A stretch of DNA of 64,000 bases from Acetobacter orientalis. Lineage in GTDB: Bacteria; Pseudomonadota; Alphaproteobacteria; Acetobacterales; Acetobacteraceae. The stretch is taken from positions 98,001-162,000 of the forward strand of contig NZ_BAMX01000022.1 of the NCBI RefSeq assembly GCF_000963965.1, written 5' to 3'. Position numbers and translations under genes: made by a program. Under the pieces are notes generated by a model. It ran no database searches. It had not been told where the DNA came from and worked only from the letters and a program-made list of their open reading frames with translations. Each line of letters starts with the position of its first letter. Position 1 is the stretch's first letter. This document shows, in pieces, positions 28,004-37,318 of this stretch.

Positions 28004-28318
28004 ATGATTATGCCGCTATGCCTATGAAAGAGGTAGTGACCATGTGTGTGTCCGATGTAGGTGGAGCAGGCTCTCGTAACACCAGACTTGCTAGTCTTAC
28101 GAGGAAGTTAGTTAACTGCTCTATAAAAATAATAATTCCAACTAGAGTTTTAGAACTGAAATGTGGTGAATTATATGAGGCGGGATTTGCCATGTGGTCC
28201 TTTTTATCGGGCGTTAGGCAGATAATAGAAAGCGAACTCTCACCAATAAGATACGGCAATTTAGCGATGTATTGCCAAATATTGAGCGCTAAAAGGCGTA
28301 GGTTAAAGGTGTCGTATT

Positions 28319-30604
28319 ATGCGTAAAAATTACACATTAGCGTTCTACAAGGCGCAAAATGTATCCAGTGCCAGTATGGCGCCCACCACATTACTCCGGG
28401 TTACGCAGTTGATGACTGCTGTCTGCTTCGTGCAGCCCTTATTTTTGGTTGAAGGCGCGTATGCTCAGCAGATTTTAAAACCACAGAATAAACCCGCTTA
28501 TTCTCGGGGTAAGAAAACTGGTAAGCTTGGTTCTTCTGCTTCAATTGCGGCATCTGATGCTGAGCAAATTCAGGTCACTAGTTCAGGATCAATAAGAGCC
28601 GTCGAGCGGCGCCTAAGGCATAATCCTGGTAATTTTACTGTTATTGACAGTAAAGAGGTGGAAAAAGGTCGTGCTGCTACGTTGGAAGATGCTCTTGCGT
28701 TTCAGCCGGGTATCTTTGCGCAGGCAACAACTGGGAGCACGGGGAATAAGATATCGATCCGTGGGTCTGGCGCAGGATCATTTTATGGTGGTTACAGCCT
28801 TGGTATGAAATATCTGGTGGACGGGCTGACTGTAAGTGGCGTTGGCGGCTTTCAGGAGGATAGACTCAATAATACCGGATATCAAAGAACAGAAGTGCTG
28901 TATGGCGCAAACGCTTTTGATTATGCGGCAACCGCATTGGGTGGTGGTATTAACTTTGTGACCCATACAGGAGTTTCTGCGCCTGGTTTAATGGCCCATT
29001 TTGAGGCAGGTAGTTACGGAACACTCAAGGAGCAGGTTAGCCAGGGTGGCACATTCGATCATGGTAAGGGTGATTACTATGTGACGGTCGCGCGTACTAA
29101 TAGGCAAGGCTTTCAGACCGCTACAGCAATGCACAGAACGGATGTCGTGGCCAATCTAGGCTACCGCTTTACCGATAGGCTGTCAGCACGCCTCCTTTTC
29201 CGTTGGGACGAAGGAGCTGGACACTTTGGTGGGTTGCTCACAAAAGATCAGGTAAAACATAGCCCAACCATAAACCCTAATGATTGGGGAAACCGACCAA
29301 CCCATAGCACAATGCTTGGATTTAAAACTGATTATATATTCGATGATGATTCCAAACTTGAATATGGCATAACATGGAACAACTATCCATTATTTAACGC
29401 TACACACACGTACCAGTTTAATTTATGGAGGTCGACCGACCTCAATAACTCTCTAAAATATAATAGGAAAGATAATTTTTTTGGCCATGAGAGTGAAACA
29501 AATATTATTCTCAGCGATGTTCATATGGTTGCAGGAGATTCTAGATACTATACATCAACTGCACTTTCGACAGAAAACAACCGTGATACATGGACACTCC
29601 GTGACCGTGTAAAATACGCAGGTTCTCATGATTTGGTATTTTCTGTAGGTAATAATTCAAGGTTGTTTAACAAACTCTGGCTTACAAGCGGGTTTTCTGT
29701 GATATGGATTGACAGAAATATCAGGTTGGTTGACCGCCTTGTTCCGGCAGATAATCTTCAAAGCCGTGAGCATTATAATAATGTTTTCATAACGCCTAGA
29801 GTTGGCTTGCGTTATGAAATCAACAGAAATATTGATTTATTTGCCAATTTTAGCCGGACTATTGATCCGCCGGTAACGTGGCAGTATCACAATGTTCAGG
29901 GTGGAAGCCCTTACAATAATACTGGATCTGTTGGCCCACTAAAAGCCCAGCGCGCTAATACTGTAGAAGTTGGTATTCGGGGTAAATTGGGTAGGTTTGA
30001 AGGCAGCTTGGCACTCTACCGTAGCTGGGTGCGTGATGAACTGCTTACGGTTGTGGTCACACGGGCTACCAACACGACTGCTGAAATAACGGCAACGTCT
30101 AATGCTAGCCCCACCGTGCATCAGGGTATTGAAGCTGGCCTCAATACCAACCTGTTCAACTTTAAACGATATGGGTCGTTAGGATTTAGGCAGGCTTTAA
30201 CCGTAAATGATTTTCATTACATGCATGATGCAACGCTTGGAACAAACAAAATTCCATCGTTACCAATTTGGATGTATCAGGCAGCGTTACAATATAAACA
30301 TCCTATTGGTTTATATGCAGATTTTGATTTTAGGGCATCTTCAAGCTATTATGTTGATTACACGAATACTGTCAAAGCACCGAGTTACGGTATTTTCGGC
30401 CTTAAAGTAGGATATGAGTCTCCATCGAAAACATGGAGTACATTTCTTGATTTTCGGAACTTAGCGAATAAACACTATGTCACGGCTGCGTACCAATCAT
30501 ATAATTTGGGCGGTAAAGATGCTGCCGTCTTTTATCCAGGTGATGGTCTTAGCGTTTTTGGAGGGGTTACTGTCCATTTTCCGCATGTAGGCAACAGTCT
30601 TTAA
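28319..30604 (+). CDS. TonB-dependent receptor of the sulfur island
   Basis: Outer-membrane importer of 761 residues. The N-terminus has a Sec signal (hydrophobic FVQPLFLVEGAYAQQ with cleavage near residue 44), so either the ATG at 28319 or the one at 28376 may be used; neither has a good ribosome site. A basic linker, the TonB box region (AEQIQVTSS) and the plug (GRAATLEDALAFQPGIFAQ, then ISIRGSGAG) follow, then the barrel ending near LSVFGGVTVHFPH. It is about 100 nt before a DszC-like gene on the same strand, so its ligand is probably an organosulfur compound. It resembles the receptors at 32391 and 53590 in the plug and barrel but lacks their His-rich region. Confidence 0.9.
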   Translation: MRKNYTLAFYKAQNVSSASMAPTTLLRVTQLMTAVCFVQPLFLVEGAYAQQILKPQNKPAYSRGKKTGKLGSSASIAASDAEQIQVTSSGSIRAVERRLRHNPGNFTVIDSKEVEKGRAATLEDALAFQPGIFAQATTGSTGNKISIRGSGAGSFYGGYSLGMKYLVDGLTVSGVGGFQEDRLNNTGYQRTEVLYGANAFDYAATALGGGINFVTHTGVSAPGLMAHFEAGSYGTLKEQVSQGGTFDHGKGDYYVTVARTNRQGFQTATAMHRTDVVANLGYRFTDRLSARLLFRWDEGAGHFGGLLTKDQVKHSPTINPNDWGNRPTHSTMLGFKTDYIFDDDSKLEYGITWNNYPLFNATHTYQFNLWRSTDLNNSLKYNRKDNFFGHESETNIILSDVHMVAGDSRYYTSTALSTENNRDTWTLRDRVKYAGSHDLVFSVGNNSRLFNKLWLTSGFSVIWIDRNIRLVDRLVPADNLQSREHYNNVFITPRVGLRYEINRNIDLFANFSRTIDPPVTWQYHNVQGGSPYNNTGSVGPLKAQRANTVEVGIRGKLGRFEGSLALYRSWVRDELLTVVVTRATNTTAEITATSNASPTVHQGIEAGLNTNLFNFKRYGSLGFRQALTVNDFHYMHDATLGTNKIPSLPIWMYQAALQYKHPIGLYADFDFRASSSYYVDYTNTVKAPSYGIFGLKVGYESPSKTWSTFLDFRNLANKHYVTAAYQSYNLGGKDAAVFYPGDGLSVFGGVTVHFPHVGNSL

Positions 30605-30703
30605 TATTGGTGCTGGCATAGGCACCGGATACAGGTCTGTTGTGTCATTTTTTCGTGCAATCATATTGTTGAATAAAATGTTTTAACGAACGAGGTGAAG
30701 TAG

Positions 30704-31903
30704 ATGGGAATTTCAACGCAACCTAAGCTTGCTGATGGTTTAACTGTGGATATTTTGCATGCACGTGCGCAAAGGGTGCTTGCCTCTATTGCTCAGGGTG
30801 CCGCGGATCGTGAACGTGAAAGGCGACTTCCGTATGAGCAAATCAAGCAGTTAGCATCAGCGCAGTTGCTGACTTTCCGCATTCCTAAAAAATATGGTGG
30901 AGCAGGAGGTCGCGTTCAGGACGTAATACGATTTTTAATTGATTTAGCGAGTGTTGATTCTAACACTGCGCAGGCATTAAGGCCCGCTTTTGCGTTTATA
31001 GAAGACCTACTTATTGATGGAAGCGAGGCAGAAAAAGATCTTTGGTTTCAACGCTTTCTTGCTGGTGAGGTTGTAGGTAATGCCGGGTGGGAGGTTGGCG
31101 GAGCGAATGGTGCTATTGCCACAAGATTAAAACGGGATGGGAACAGTTTTCGGGTTAATGGTAGCAAATATTATAGTACCGGTGGGCTATATGCTGACTG
31201 GATTGCGGCAGTAGCGCTTGATGAGAATGATCAACCCACTTCGTTTATCGTGCCGCGTGAACGTGAGGGGTTGATATTGCAAGATGATTTTGACGCAATG
31301 GGGCAGAGATTAACTGCTAGTGGGACTACAACACTGCATAATGTTGTTGTTTACCAAAATGAAATTCGTAGACGTCATTCTGAAACTGCTGAACGTACGA
31401 TTATAACCCCCTTTTTCCAGCTCTATCTTGGTGCAGTTGAAGCTGGAATTGCCCTTAATGTTTTGAAAGATGCAGTTTATTTAGTGAAGAATCATGTGAG
31501 GCCGATTAAACATAGTTCAGCTGAAAAATCTGCCGATGATCCTTATGTAAGGCATACGGTCGGTGAAATTGCAGCCCGAGCGTATGCAGCTGAAGCGGTC
31601 GTAATACGCGCTGCAACTTCTATCGATCATGCATGGGAAAATAATTTTCAGAACGGAACAGTAAATCAAGCTGCTATAGAGGTAGCAAAGGCGCAATTTG
31701 TGGCGATAGAAAATACCCTAAAGGCAGCAGAACTTGCATTTGATGTTGGTGGGGCTTCAGCCACGGCACGGAAACACAACCTTGACCGTCATTGGAGAAA
31801 TGCAAGAACAGTAGCCAACCATAACCCTAGAGATTGGAAAGCTGCTGTGGTGGGAGCGTGGGAAATATCGGGTGAAGAGCCTCCACGCTCAGGTTTGTTT
31901 TAA
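30704..31903 (+). CDS. DszC/SfnB-type flavin monooxygenase (acyl-CoA dehydrogenase fold), copy 1
   Basis: Flavin-dependent enzyme of 399 residues with the acyl-CoA dehydrogenase fold, of the group that oxygenates organosulfur compounds (DszC, SfnB) rather than fatty acyl-CoA. Signatures are RIPKKYGGAGG near residue 60, GSKYYSTGGLYADWIA, MGQRLTASGTT and the C-terminal DRHWRNARTVANHNPRDWK. The catalytic Glu of true acyl-CoA dehydrogenases is not evident. GAGGTGA precedes the ATG. It follows the TonB receptor by 99 nt. It is closest in motif to the product of 44809-46053. Needs FMNH2, probably from the flavin reductase at 27026. Substrate unknown. Confidence 0.87.
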   Translation: MGISTQPKLADGLTVDILHARAQRVLASIAQGAADRERERRLPYEQIKQLASAQLLTFRIPKKYGGAGGRVQDVIRFLIDLASVDSNTAQALRPAFAFIEDLLIDGSEAEKDLWFQRFLAGEVVGNAGWEVGGANGAIATRLKRDGNSFRVNGSKYYSTGGLYADWIAAVALDENDQPTSFIVPREREGLILQDDFDAMGQRLTASGTTTLHNVVVYQNEIRRRHSETAERTIITPFFQLYLGAVEAGIALNVLKDAVYLVKNHVRPIKHSSAEKSADDPYVRHTVGEIAARAYAAEAVVIRAATSIDHAWENNFQNGTVNQAAIEVAKAQFVAIENTLKAAELAFDVGGASATARKHNLDRHWRNARTVANHNPRDWKAAVVGAWEISGEEPPRSGLF

Positions 31904-31994
31904 AAGGTATATATAACCTTCACGCTACAACATGTTGTTGGTTAAGCAAGAGGGTAATTGAAGTGAACTGAATACTTGAGAGAGTGGTTCATTT

Positions 31995-32038
31995 AGTAAA
32001 CTCTCTTTCAAATGAGTTTTTTTGAAAGAGAGTTTACT
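31995..32038. terminator. Very long perfect hairpin, bidirectional terminator or element end
   Basis: Exact 18-bp arms, left 31995-32012 (starting AGTAAACTCTC) and right 32021-32038, around an 8-nt loop ending in TTTT. It lies 91 nt after the DszC-like gene. Strength suits a terminator; 18-bp arms are longer than usual and the neighbouring IS debris allows an origin as a mobile-element end. Confidence 0.6.
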
Positions 32039-32102
32039 GAGTATATAGAATGATGAGTTGTCAGTTTTACGGATGCACAGATGTTGGGCGATGATCCATT
32101 AG

Positions 32103-32301
32103 TCTGAAGAGAATGAGTTTGCTCATAATTTGTGTCGGGCGGAGCGGGTTAGTAGCGCCACGTTTTATCCATGGTGCGCGAAATATGGCTACATGAGCGC
32201 TTCGATAATCCGTTGAATGAAGGCTCTAAAAGAGGAGCATGACACGATTGTCGATCTTCTTGTGGGACTGGCAGATAAGGGTTTTCCTGTTCAGGAGTAG
32301 C
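32103..32301 (+). pseudogene. IS3-family transposase OrfA remnant
   Basis: Frame starting after an in-frame stop at 32100 reads ENEFAHNLCRAERVSSATFY then PWCAKYGYM, which matches the helix-turn-helix of IS3-family OrfA proteins (usual form ISSATFYxWRAKYGGM). An in-frame TGA (32214) interrupts it, then MKALKEEHDTIVDLL continues the leucine-zipper part to a TAG at 32298-32300. No start, no OrfB after it, so it is dead debris. Confidence 0.65.
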
Positions 32302-32323
32302 TTGTCAGTCTTCGTCCAACGCT

Positions 32324-32362
32324 AGCTTCCCATGGGTCATGTAATGAACGCCATGGGAAGCT
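32324..32362. terminator. Hairpin near the end of the TonB receptor gene
   Basis: Perfect 12-bp arms AGCTTCCCATGG and CCATGGGAAGCT with a 15-nt loop, 28 nt past the stop of the minus-strand receptor gene. No T-run follows on the minus strand; on the plus strand an AT-rich palindrome follows. Confidence 0.5.
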
Positions 32363-32390
32363 CAAAAATCATATTTTTGTCAGAGTAATA

Positions 32391-34700
32391 TTAGTCAAAC
32401 CCAACAGAAACCCCGGCAAAAATGCCGAACCCATCTCCCACTAGTAAAGCAGATGGTTCTGTATTGCCGCTTCCGTACACAGGAACGACCCCAGTTGCGT
32501 AATGCTTATTCGCGAGGTTATGAAAGCTGAGATAAACTTGACGATGCTTTTGGGGCCATTGGTAGCCCATATTGAAGTTGTAAATATGGTAAGGTGCAGC
32601 CCGGTATCGATTATCATAAGATGCAAGAACAGAGGACGCGACTTCTGCATCAACGGCTGCATAGAAACCGTTTTTCAGATCCAAATGCAGTTCTCCCTGA
32701 TAGTAATGTTGGGGAATGCCAGGAATGTGGTTATGGCCCCATACCGGGTCATGATTGAACCGAAAGTCCTGATAGGTATAGGCTTGCCGTAAAGAAATGA
32801 CGTTTCCGGCCCATTGGTAGAGAGTGGAGTGAAGCGCAAATTCGACACCCTGATGTGTAGTGGGCGAGGCGTTACCATAGGTGGCGTTATTATAGAGCTG
32901 TGAGGTAGGTGTCATGACAGAAAGTAGTTCGTTATGCACAGCCGAGTGGTAATATGACAAACTCCATTGTGTGCCAGCATAGTCTCCGCTCGTTCCAACT
33001 TCAAACGTGGTGGCAGTTTGAGGTTTCAGCATGCTCCAGTCTTTGGTTAAGCCTGTTGCAATACCGCTAGTATAGAGATTGCCGGAAAGATACTGCCAAT
33101 CCTGTGCTGGTTGGATACTACGGCTTACATTGCCGTAAACCTGAATATGCGGGTTAATGACATATCGGAAACCGGCACGTGGAGAAAAATAAAGAGCATC
33201 CTGATGAAAGCGGCTCTTTTCTGGGTATGTCTGGCTACCTGAACGGGGGGAATAATCCAGTGCGCCAGCGACCGTTAACCAGAAGTTATGAAAAACTTCT
33301 GTATTGTTGCTAACATGAAAGACATTGTCACTTCCGCCTAGGTGAGAGCGGGTTACTAGCGTGCCCATTGCGACACCCGGATAAGCCTCTGTCCTGCGAA
33401 CACGATTGTCAATGGTAGCGTGCAAATCATGCGTTGTGTAAACCCCTGCATCGGTGTCGCTTTTTAGGCCGAAGAGGGTGTCATGGCGTTGGTAGCTAAG
33501 CACGCCGGATGCGTAATCAATATCATAAAGAGAAGAGGTATTGCCCAGTTCGTGATCCATTGGGGCATTCATGTAAACAAAGCCAAGCATAAGCTTGGAG
33601 TTGTCATCTATACGTATGCTGACACGGTCGGCCGCATATTTGGTGCCCGGTTCAATGGTTTTTGTGCCCCAGTAACGGTAGGGTTCCTGTGCTTGTTTAG
33701 GGTTTTGTGCAACCTGTGAACGGGTCAGATAATAGGGGTTTCCTTCTGATGTTTGGCGATAACGAAAGAAAAACCGGTTATCGATACGATCATTAAATTT
33801 ATAGCCATAATTGAAATTGATGCCAAAATTTGTTGATTTTGTGCTTTCCTGATACCCAGAGCGATAAGAATTGGTGACACTGATATAATAGTCGTGTTTG
33901 CCAATAACTTTGCCTGAACTGAGCTGTTCCTTAACGTAGCCAAAGCTGCCAGCCTCTACCCGAGCTTGATACGTTTGGACATCATAACCGGTATTGGTGA
34001 CATAGTTGATGGCCCCACCAAGCATAAGAGAGCCGTAATCAAACCCATTCCCGCCACGCAACACTTCAGTGTATTTTATGCCAAGAGGCTCTTGTAATTC
34101 GTTGACGGTGCCAATTGGTGTGGTCAACGGTAAGCCATCAAATAGGAACAGAATACCAGAACGTGTTGCGTTAAGGCCTGTCTGGATGCCTGAACCACGA
34201 ATGGAAATGCGTAGATCATCTGATCCGCAAGGTGCTTGGGCAAAAACACCAGCTTGATATTTGAAAGAGTCGGCGTTTGTGGCGCTTCGTCCACGCAGCA
34301 TGACGGATGCATCAATAACGCTGGTTCCGCCGGGGATACGCGATAGCCTGCGCTCTGCTTGCATAACGGCAGGTGTATGGTGGTGTGTGACCAGAATCTG
34401 TTCTGCCGTATGGCTGGCATGGGTTGATGTGTGGTCGTGATGCATACCCTCCATATGGTCTTCTTGTGGAGCATTGGCGTGCGTGTGAACGTGAGGGGTT
34501 TTTACGTGCGCGGCTGAAATAGTATGTGCACTGCCAGAGGCAGGTTTATGTGGAATTGTACTAGCTAACGCTGTTGAGGCTGTAACCAGTGCTGAACTGG
34601 TCAAAAGAAGACCCGTTCTAAAGCGAGGTAGCATAAAAAAGGAACACACACGCGAAGCACGAACCTTAAGGGGAGGGCGAGGTGCGAAGATGTGATCCAT
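32391..34700 (-). CDS. TonB-dependent receptor with His-rich plug extension, copy 1
   Basis: Outer-membrane importer of 769 residues. After a Sec signal (about 24-47, LLLTSSALVTASTALA) comes a His-rich linker of about 55 residues (HVHTHANAPQEDHMEGMHHD, then THHHTP) likely to bind metal ions, a TonB box-like EQILVTH, and the plug (RLSRIPGGTSVIDASVMLRG, QAGVFAQAPCGSDDLRISIR). The barrel follows and ends FAGVSVGFD. It shares this layout, and DHMEGM/HDEMEGM motifs, with the receptor at 53590-55965, so the two are paralogues. The start may be 34700 or the ATG 22 codons later; neither has a clear ribosome site. It is divergent from the ssuCB genes, so organosulfur uptake is likely; metal-dependent binding is inference. 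Confidence 0.9.
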   Translation of the reverse strand: MDHIFAPRPPLKVRASRVCSFFMLPRFRTGLLLTSSALVTASTALASTIPHKPASGSAHTISAAHVKTPHVHTHANAPQEDHMEGMHHDHTSTHASHTAEQILVTHHHTPAVMQAERRLSRIPGGTSVIDASVMLRGRSATNADSFKYQAGVFAQAPCGSDDLRISIRGSGIQTGLNATRSGILFLFDGLPLTTPIGTVNELQEPLGIKYTEVLRGGNGFDYGSLMLGGAINYVTNTGYDVQTYQARVEAGSFGYVKEQLSSGKVIGKHDYYISVTNSYRSGYQESTKSTNFGINFNYGYKFNDRIDNRFFFRYRQTSEGNPYYLTRSQVAQNPKQAQEPYRYWGTKTIEPGTKYAADRVSIRIDDNSKLMLGFVYMNAPMDHELGNTSSLYDIDYASGVLSYQRHDTLFGLKSDTDAGVYTTHDLHATIDNRVRRTEAYPGVAMGTLVTRSHLGGSDNVFHVSNNTEVFHNFWLTVAGALDYSPRSGSQTYPEKSRFHQDALYFSPRAGFRYVINPHIQVYGNVSRSIQPAQDWQYLSGNLYTSGIATGLTKDWSMLKPQTATTFEVGTSGDYAGTQWSLSYYHSAVHNELLSVMTPTSQLYNNATYGNASPTTHQGVEFALHSTLYQWAGNVISLRQAYTYQDFRFNHDPVWGHNHIPGIPQHYYQGELHLDLKNGFYAAVDAEVASSVLASYDNRYRAAPYHIYNFNMGYQWPQKHRQVYLSFHNLANKHYATGVVPVYGSGNTEPSALLVGDGFGIFAGVSVGFD

Positions 34701-35155
34701 ACTTTTAATCCGTTAGGGTGAGATATAAGATAATTATGCGAATTGAAAATGTGGAATATAACAACGAATGTTCATGGTAAATATATAAACAACAAAATGT
34801 ATCGTATGTTGTAAATTTAACACTATGGGGAGGCGTGTCTGGTCTCTGGTTTTTATGAAAACCATACCAAGCAGAGCTTCTGCATGTGTTATTTCAATTT
34901 TTTAACTAATGTATTGGAAAACATATTTATTTTTGTTTTTCAGTAAAAATAAAATCTCTCTCATAAAAGGGAGAAATGAGGAGAGCCATACGTTTATATT
35001 TAGACAAGAACGAATTACGTAAAAAATAAGTTATATATAAAAAGCACGATATATGTGAAATTGAGGGGTGTTAGCCAGTCTGGTGCTGACACTAGAAAGA
35101 CCGTTTTAGGTTGGAGAGCAGGTTTGAGAGTTCGATTAGCTAAGGCAGTCTGGGG
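34701..35155. other. Divergent promoter region between TonB receptor and ssuC
   Basis: 455 nt, AT-rich, no supported gene. A half copy of the recurrent box (GTGGAATAT, 34751-34759) lies 50 nt before the receptor start, followed by ACAAC...GTTGT inverted arms (34789-34793 and 34808-34812). Otherwise nothing assigned. Confidence 0.4.
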
Positions 35156-35932
35156 ATGACAGCGAGGTTTTATCTGAGAGAAGGTCGGAGGCTTCTTTCT
35201 CCGGTTCTTCTTGTCGCTGGTTGGCAGGTAGCGAGTGCATGCGGTCTCATTTCTGCGCGAATATTGCCTTCTCCGGTTCAGCTTAGCCGTACTCTGTGGG
35301 GATTGATTAAGGATGGCTCGTTGCTCACCAATCTGCTGGTCTCTCTTGAGCGGGTGAGTTTTGGTTTTAGTCTTGCTCTCATAGTCGGGGTAACGTTGGC
35401 GCTGCTTTCTGGGTTGTCCAGATGGGGGGAGGACATCATTGATGCTCCCCTTCAAATTCTCCGTACCCTTCCGGCGTTGGCGCTGGCTCCTCTTTTCATC
35501 TTATGGTTCGGTATTGGGGAAGAGCCAAAAATTCTATTGGTGTTTTTGGGAGCACTTTTTCCAATTTATCTTAATTTACATAAAGGGATTCGGAATATTG
35601 ATCCTAAGCTTTTGGAGGTGGCCCGTACACTTGGTCTTTCTCGTGCTCAGACCATTAGGGATGTTATTTTACCGGGTGCGTTGCCAGACCTATTACTAGG
35701 TGTGCGTTACGCGTTTGGTATTGCATGGCTGATGCTTGTCGTGGCCGAACAGGTGAATGCAGAAAGTGGCATTGGCCATATGATGATGGATGCGGAAGAT
35801 TTTTTACGAACTGATATTATTTTGGTTGGCTTGATAGTTTACGGCTTGCTGGGATTGATTTCTGACCGACTTGTAAGGACTGCGGAGCGTTGGTTGCTGG
35901 TGTGGCAAAGGCAGGGCGGTACGCGCGTATGA
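35156..35932 (+). CDS. ssuC: Aliphatic sulfonate ABC transporter permease
   Basis: Inner-membrane permease of 258 residues with six predicted helices, of the SsuC/TauC/NrtB family. The cytoplasmic EAA loop EVARTLGLSRAQTIRDVILPGALPDLL, which contacts the ATPase, is well conserved. Its stop overlaps the ssuB start (ATGA at 35929-35932), so the two are coupled. Family members import sulfonates, taurine or nitrate; the sulfonate choice rests on the neighbouring ssuA-like and ssuD genes. Confidence 0.9.
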   Translation: MTARFYLREGRRLLSPVLLVAGWQVASACGLISARILPSPVQLSRTLWGLIKDGSLLTNLLVSLERVSFGFSLALIVGVTLALLSGLSRWGEDIIDAPLQILRTLPALALAPLFILWFGIGEEPKILLVFLGALFPIYLNLHKGIRNIDPKLLEVARTLGLSRAQTIRDVILPGALPDLLLGVRYAFGIAWLMLVVAEQVNAESGIGHMMMDAEDFLRTDIILVGLIVYGLLGLISDRLVRTAERWLLVWQRQGGTRV

Positions 35933-36684
35933 ACCATATTATTTCAAACGGAGAAGAGGGGCTGCGCCCGTTGGTAAGGGAAGCAGCCGATGTGCGTATT
36001 ACCAATTTAAGCCGTCAATTTTCTGGCGGCCCTCCCGTGTTGGATCATTTATCTTTGACTATTCCGGCGGGAGAATTTGTTGTGTTGTTGGGCCGTAGTG
36101 GCTCTGGCAAGTCTACCTTATTACGCACGTTAGCTGGGCTGGATCCGGTCGAGTGTGGAGAGGTGCTCCGACCCGCGGCAGTTTCAGTCGTATTTCAGGA
36201 AAGTCGTCTGCTGCCATGGCGGCGTGTCTGGCAAAATGTGGTTTTGGGACAAAAAGGGCCTGCAGCAAAACAACGAGCACTGAGCGTTTTGGCAGAAGTT
36301 GGTTTGGAGCATCGGGTTGAAGCATGGCCGCTTACTCTTTCTGGCGGCGAAGCGCAAAGAGTGGCTTTGGCACGTGCGCTTGTGCGTGACCCCTCTTTTC
36401 TGATGTTGGATGAGCCTTTTGCCGCGTTGGATGCGTTGACCCGCATTCAGATGCAGGCACTTGTTTTAACATTATGGCGAAAACACCAGTGCACCACTTT
36501 GCTAGTAACCCATGATGTAGATGAGGCCCTGATTTTAGCGGATCGGGTATTAGTGTTGGAAAACGGGCGGATCAAGATTGATCTTCCAGTTCCTCTGTCG
36601 CGCCCCCGTCGGCATGCTGACCCTGTGTTTGAGGGGTTACGATGCGAACTGTTGCATGCCTTAGGCGTGCATGACAGCGAATAA
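35929..36684 (+). CDS. ssuB: Aliphatic sulfonate ABC transporter ATPase
   Basis: ATP-hydrolysing subunit of 251 residues. Walker A GRSGSGKST, Q-loop VFQESRLLPW, signature LSGGEAQR, Walker B FLMLDEPF and the switch His in VTHDVDEA are all present. The ATG at 35929 overlaps the permease stop; the longer frame from 35890 was rejected. The Q-loop form is typical of the SsuB/TauB/NrtD group. It works with ssuC and probably with the substrate-binding protein encoded convergently at 37315-38316. Confidence 0.92.
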   Translation: MNHIISNGEEGLRPLVREAADVRITNLSRQFSGGPPVLDHLSLTIPAGEFVVLLGRSGSGKSTLLRTLAGLDPVECGEVLRPAAVSVVFQESRLLPWRRVWQNVVLGQKGPAAKQRALSVLAEVGLEHRVEAWPLTLSGGEAQRVALARALVRDPSFLMLDEPFAALDALTRIQMQALVLTLWRKHQCTTLLVTHDVDEALILADRVLVLENGRIKIDLPVPLSRPRRHADPVFEGLRCELLHALGVHDSE

Positions 36685-36712
36685 TTTCTATTTTTGAAAG
36701 GGAGAAAACGAT

Positions 36713-37318
36713 ATGACCAAAGCACCAGAACGTTCAACCGACACCTCTGCCAGCTCTTTTATAGCAGATCGCTGGTCTCCTCGTTCTTTTGCGCCTGCTC
36801 CGATATCTCATGAAAATTTGGTGGCTTTTCTGGAGGCTGGACGCTGGGCGCCATCAGCTTATAACGGCCAACCATGGCGCTTTCTCTATGCCAGACGGGA
36901 TACGCCAGATTGGGAGCGTTTTCTCTCATGGCTTATTCCGTTTAATCAGGCATGGGCACAACATGCGTCTGCCCTGGTCTTTATTGCGTCTCAAACAGTC
37001 ACATTTTCCAATAGCACCGGAGAGCCGGTTCCCGCACCTACGCATGCGTTTGATGCCGGTGCTGCAGCGGTTCTGATTCAGCTAGAGGCTTCTCATGCAG
37101 GGTGGGCAACACACCCTATTAGCGGGTTTGATCATGCGTTGGCGCGTGCCGGGCTGGAATTGCCGGAAGATTATGCGCTGCATGCAGCACTTGTGATTGG
37201 TCAGCAACGCGATAAGAGCTACCTGCCGGAAGCCTTACAAGGAAAGGAAACCCCTTCTGGCCGCCGGCCTTTGTCGGAACTGGCGTTTGAAGGGCGTTTT
37301 CCGGTGCGCGAGGATTAA
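36713..37318 (+). CDS. Nitroreductase-family flavoprotein
   Basis: FMN-dependent oxidoreductase of 201 residues: RWSPRSFAPAPIS and EAGRWAPSAYNGQPWRF are the FMN-binding segments of the nitroreductase fold, and GAAAVLIQLEASHAGWATH is the second half-site. It follows ssuB by 28 nt with GGGAG before its start. Its end overlaps the end of the convergent ssuA by a few bases. It could serve as an extra flavin reductase or act on a sulfur-compound intermediate; neither is shown by sequence. Confidence 0.88.
   Translation: MTKAPERSTDTSASSFIADRWSPRSFAPAPISHENLVAFLEAGRWAPSAYNGQPWRFLYARRDTPDWERFLSWLIPFNQAWAQHASALVFIASQTVTFSNSTGEPVPAPTHAFDAGAAAVLIQLEASHAGWATHPISGFDHALARAGLELPEDYALHAALVIGQQRDKSYLPEALQGKETPSGRRPLSELAFEGRFPVRED

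Larger units (their letters stand above)
27572..28318. other. Long intergenic region before a TonB receptor
   Basis: 747 nt with no recognised gene. On the minus strand 27740-27937 is a 65-codon frame with a hydrophobic start and a basic, Gln-rich rest; on the plus strand 27982-28326 is a 114-codon frame running into the receptor start. Neither has a convincing ribosome site or known relative. The region holds a nested inverted structure (27649-27718) and the palindrome GGAATATTATATTCC (27989-28003). Confidence 0.4.
31904..32390. other. Intergenic region with terminator and IS3 debris
   Basis: 487 nt between convergent genes. It contains a long perfect hairpin (31995-32038), an IS3-type OrfA remnant (about 32103-32301), a second hairpin (32324-32362) and a short palindrome CAAAAAT-CAT-ATTTTTG (32363-32379). 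No intact gene. Confidence 0.7.

Noticed and set aside
27572..28318. Known riboswitch (SAM, TPP, B12) before the TonB receptor
   Set aside because: The nested hairpin lacks the conserved core bases of these classes as far as I can recall them.
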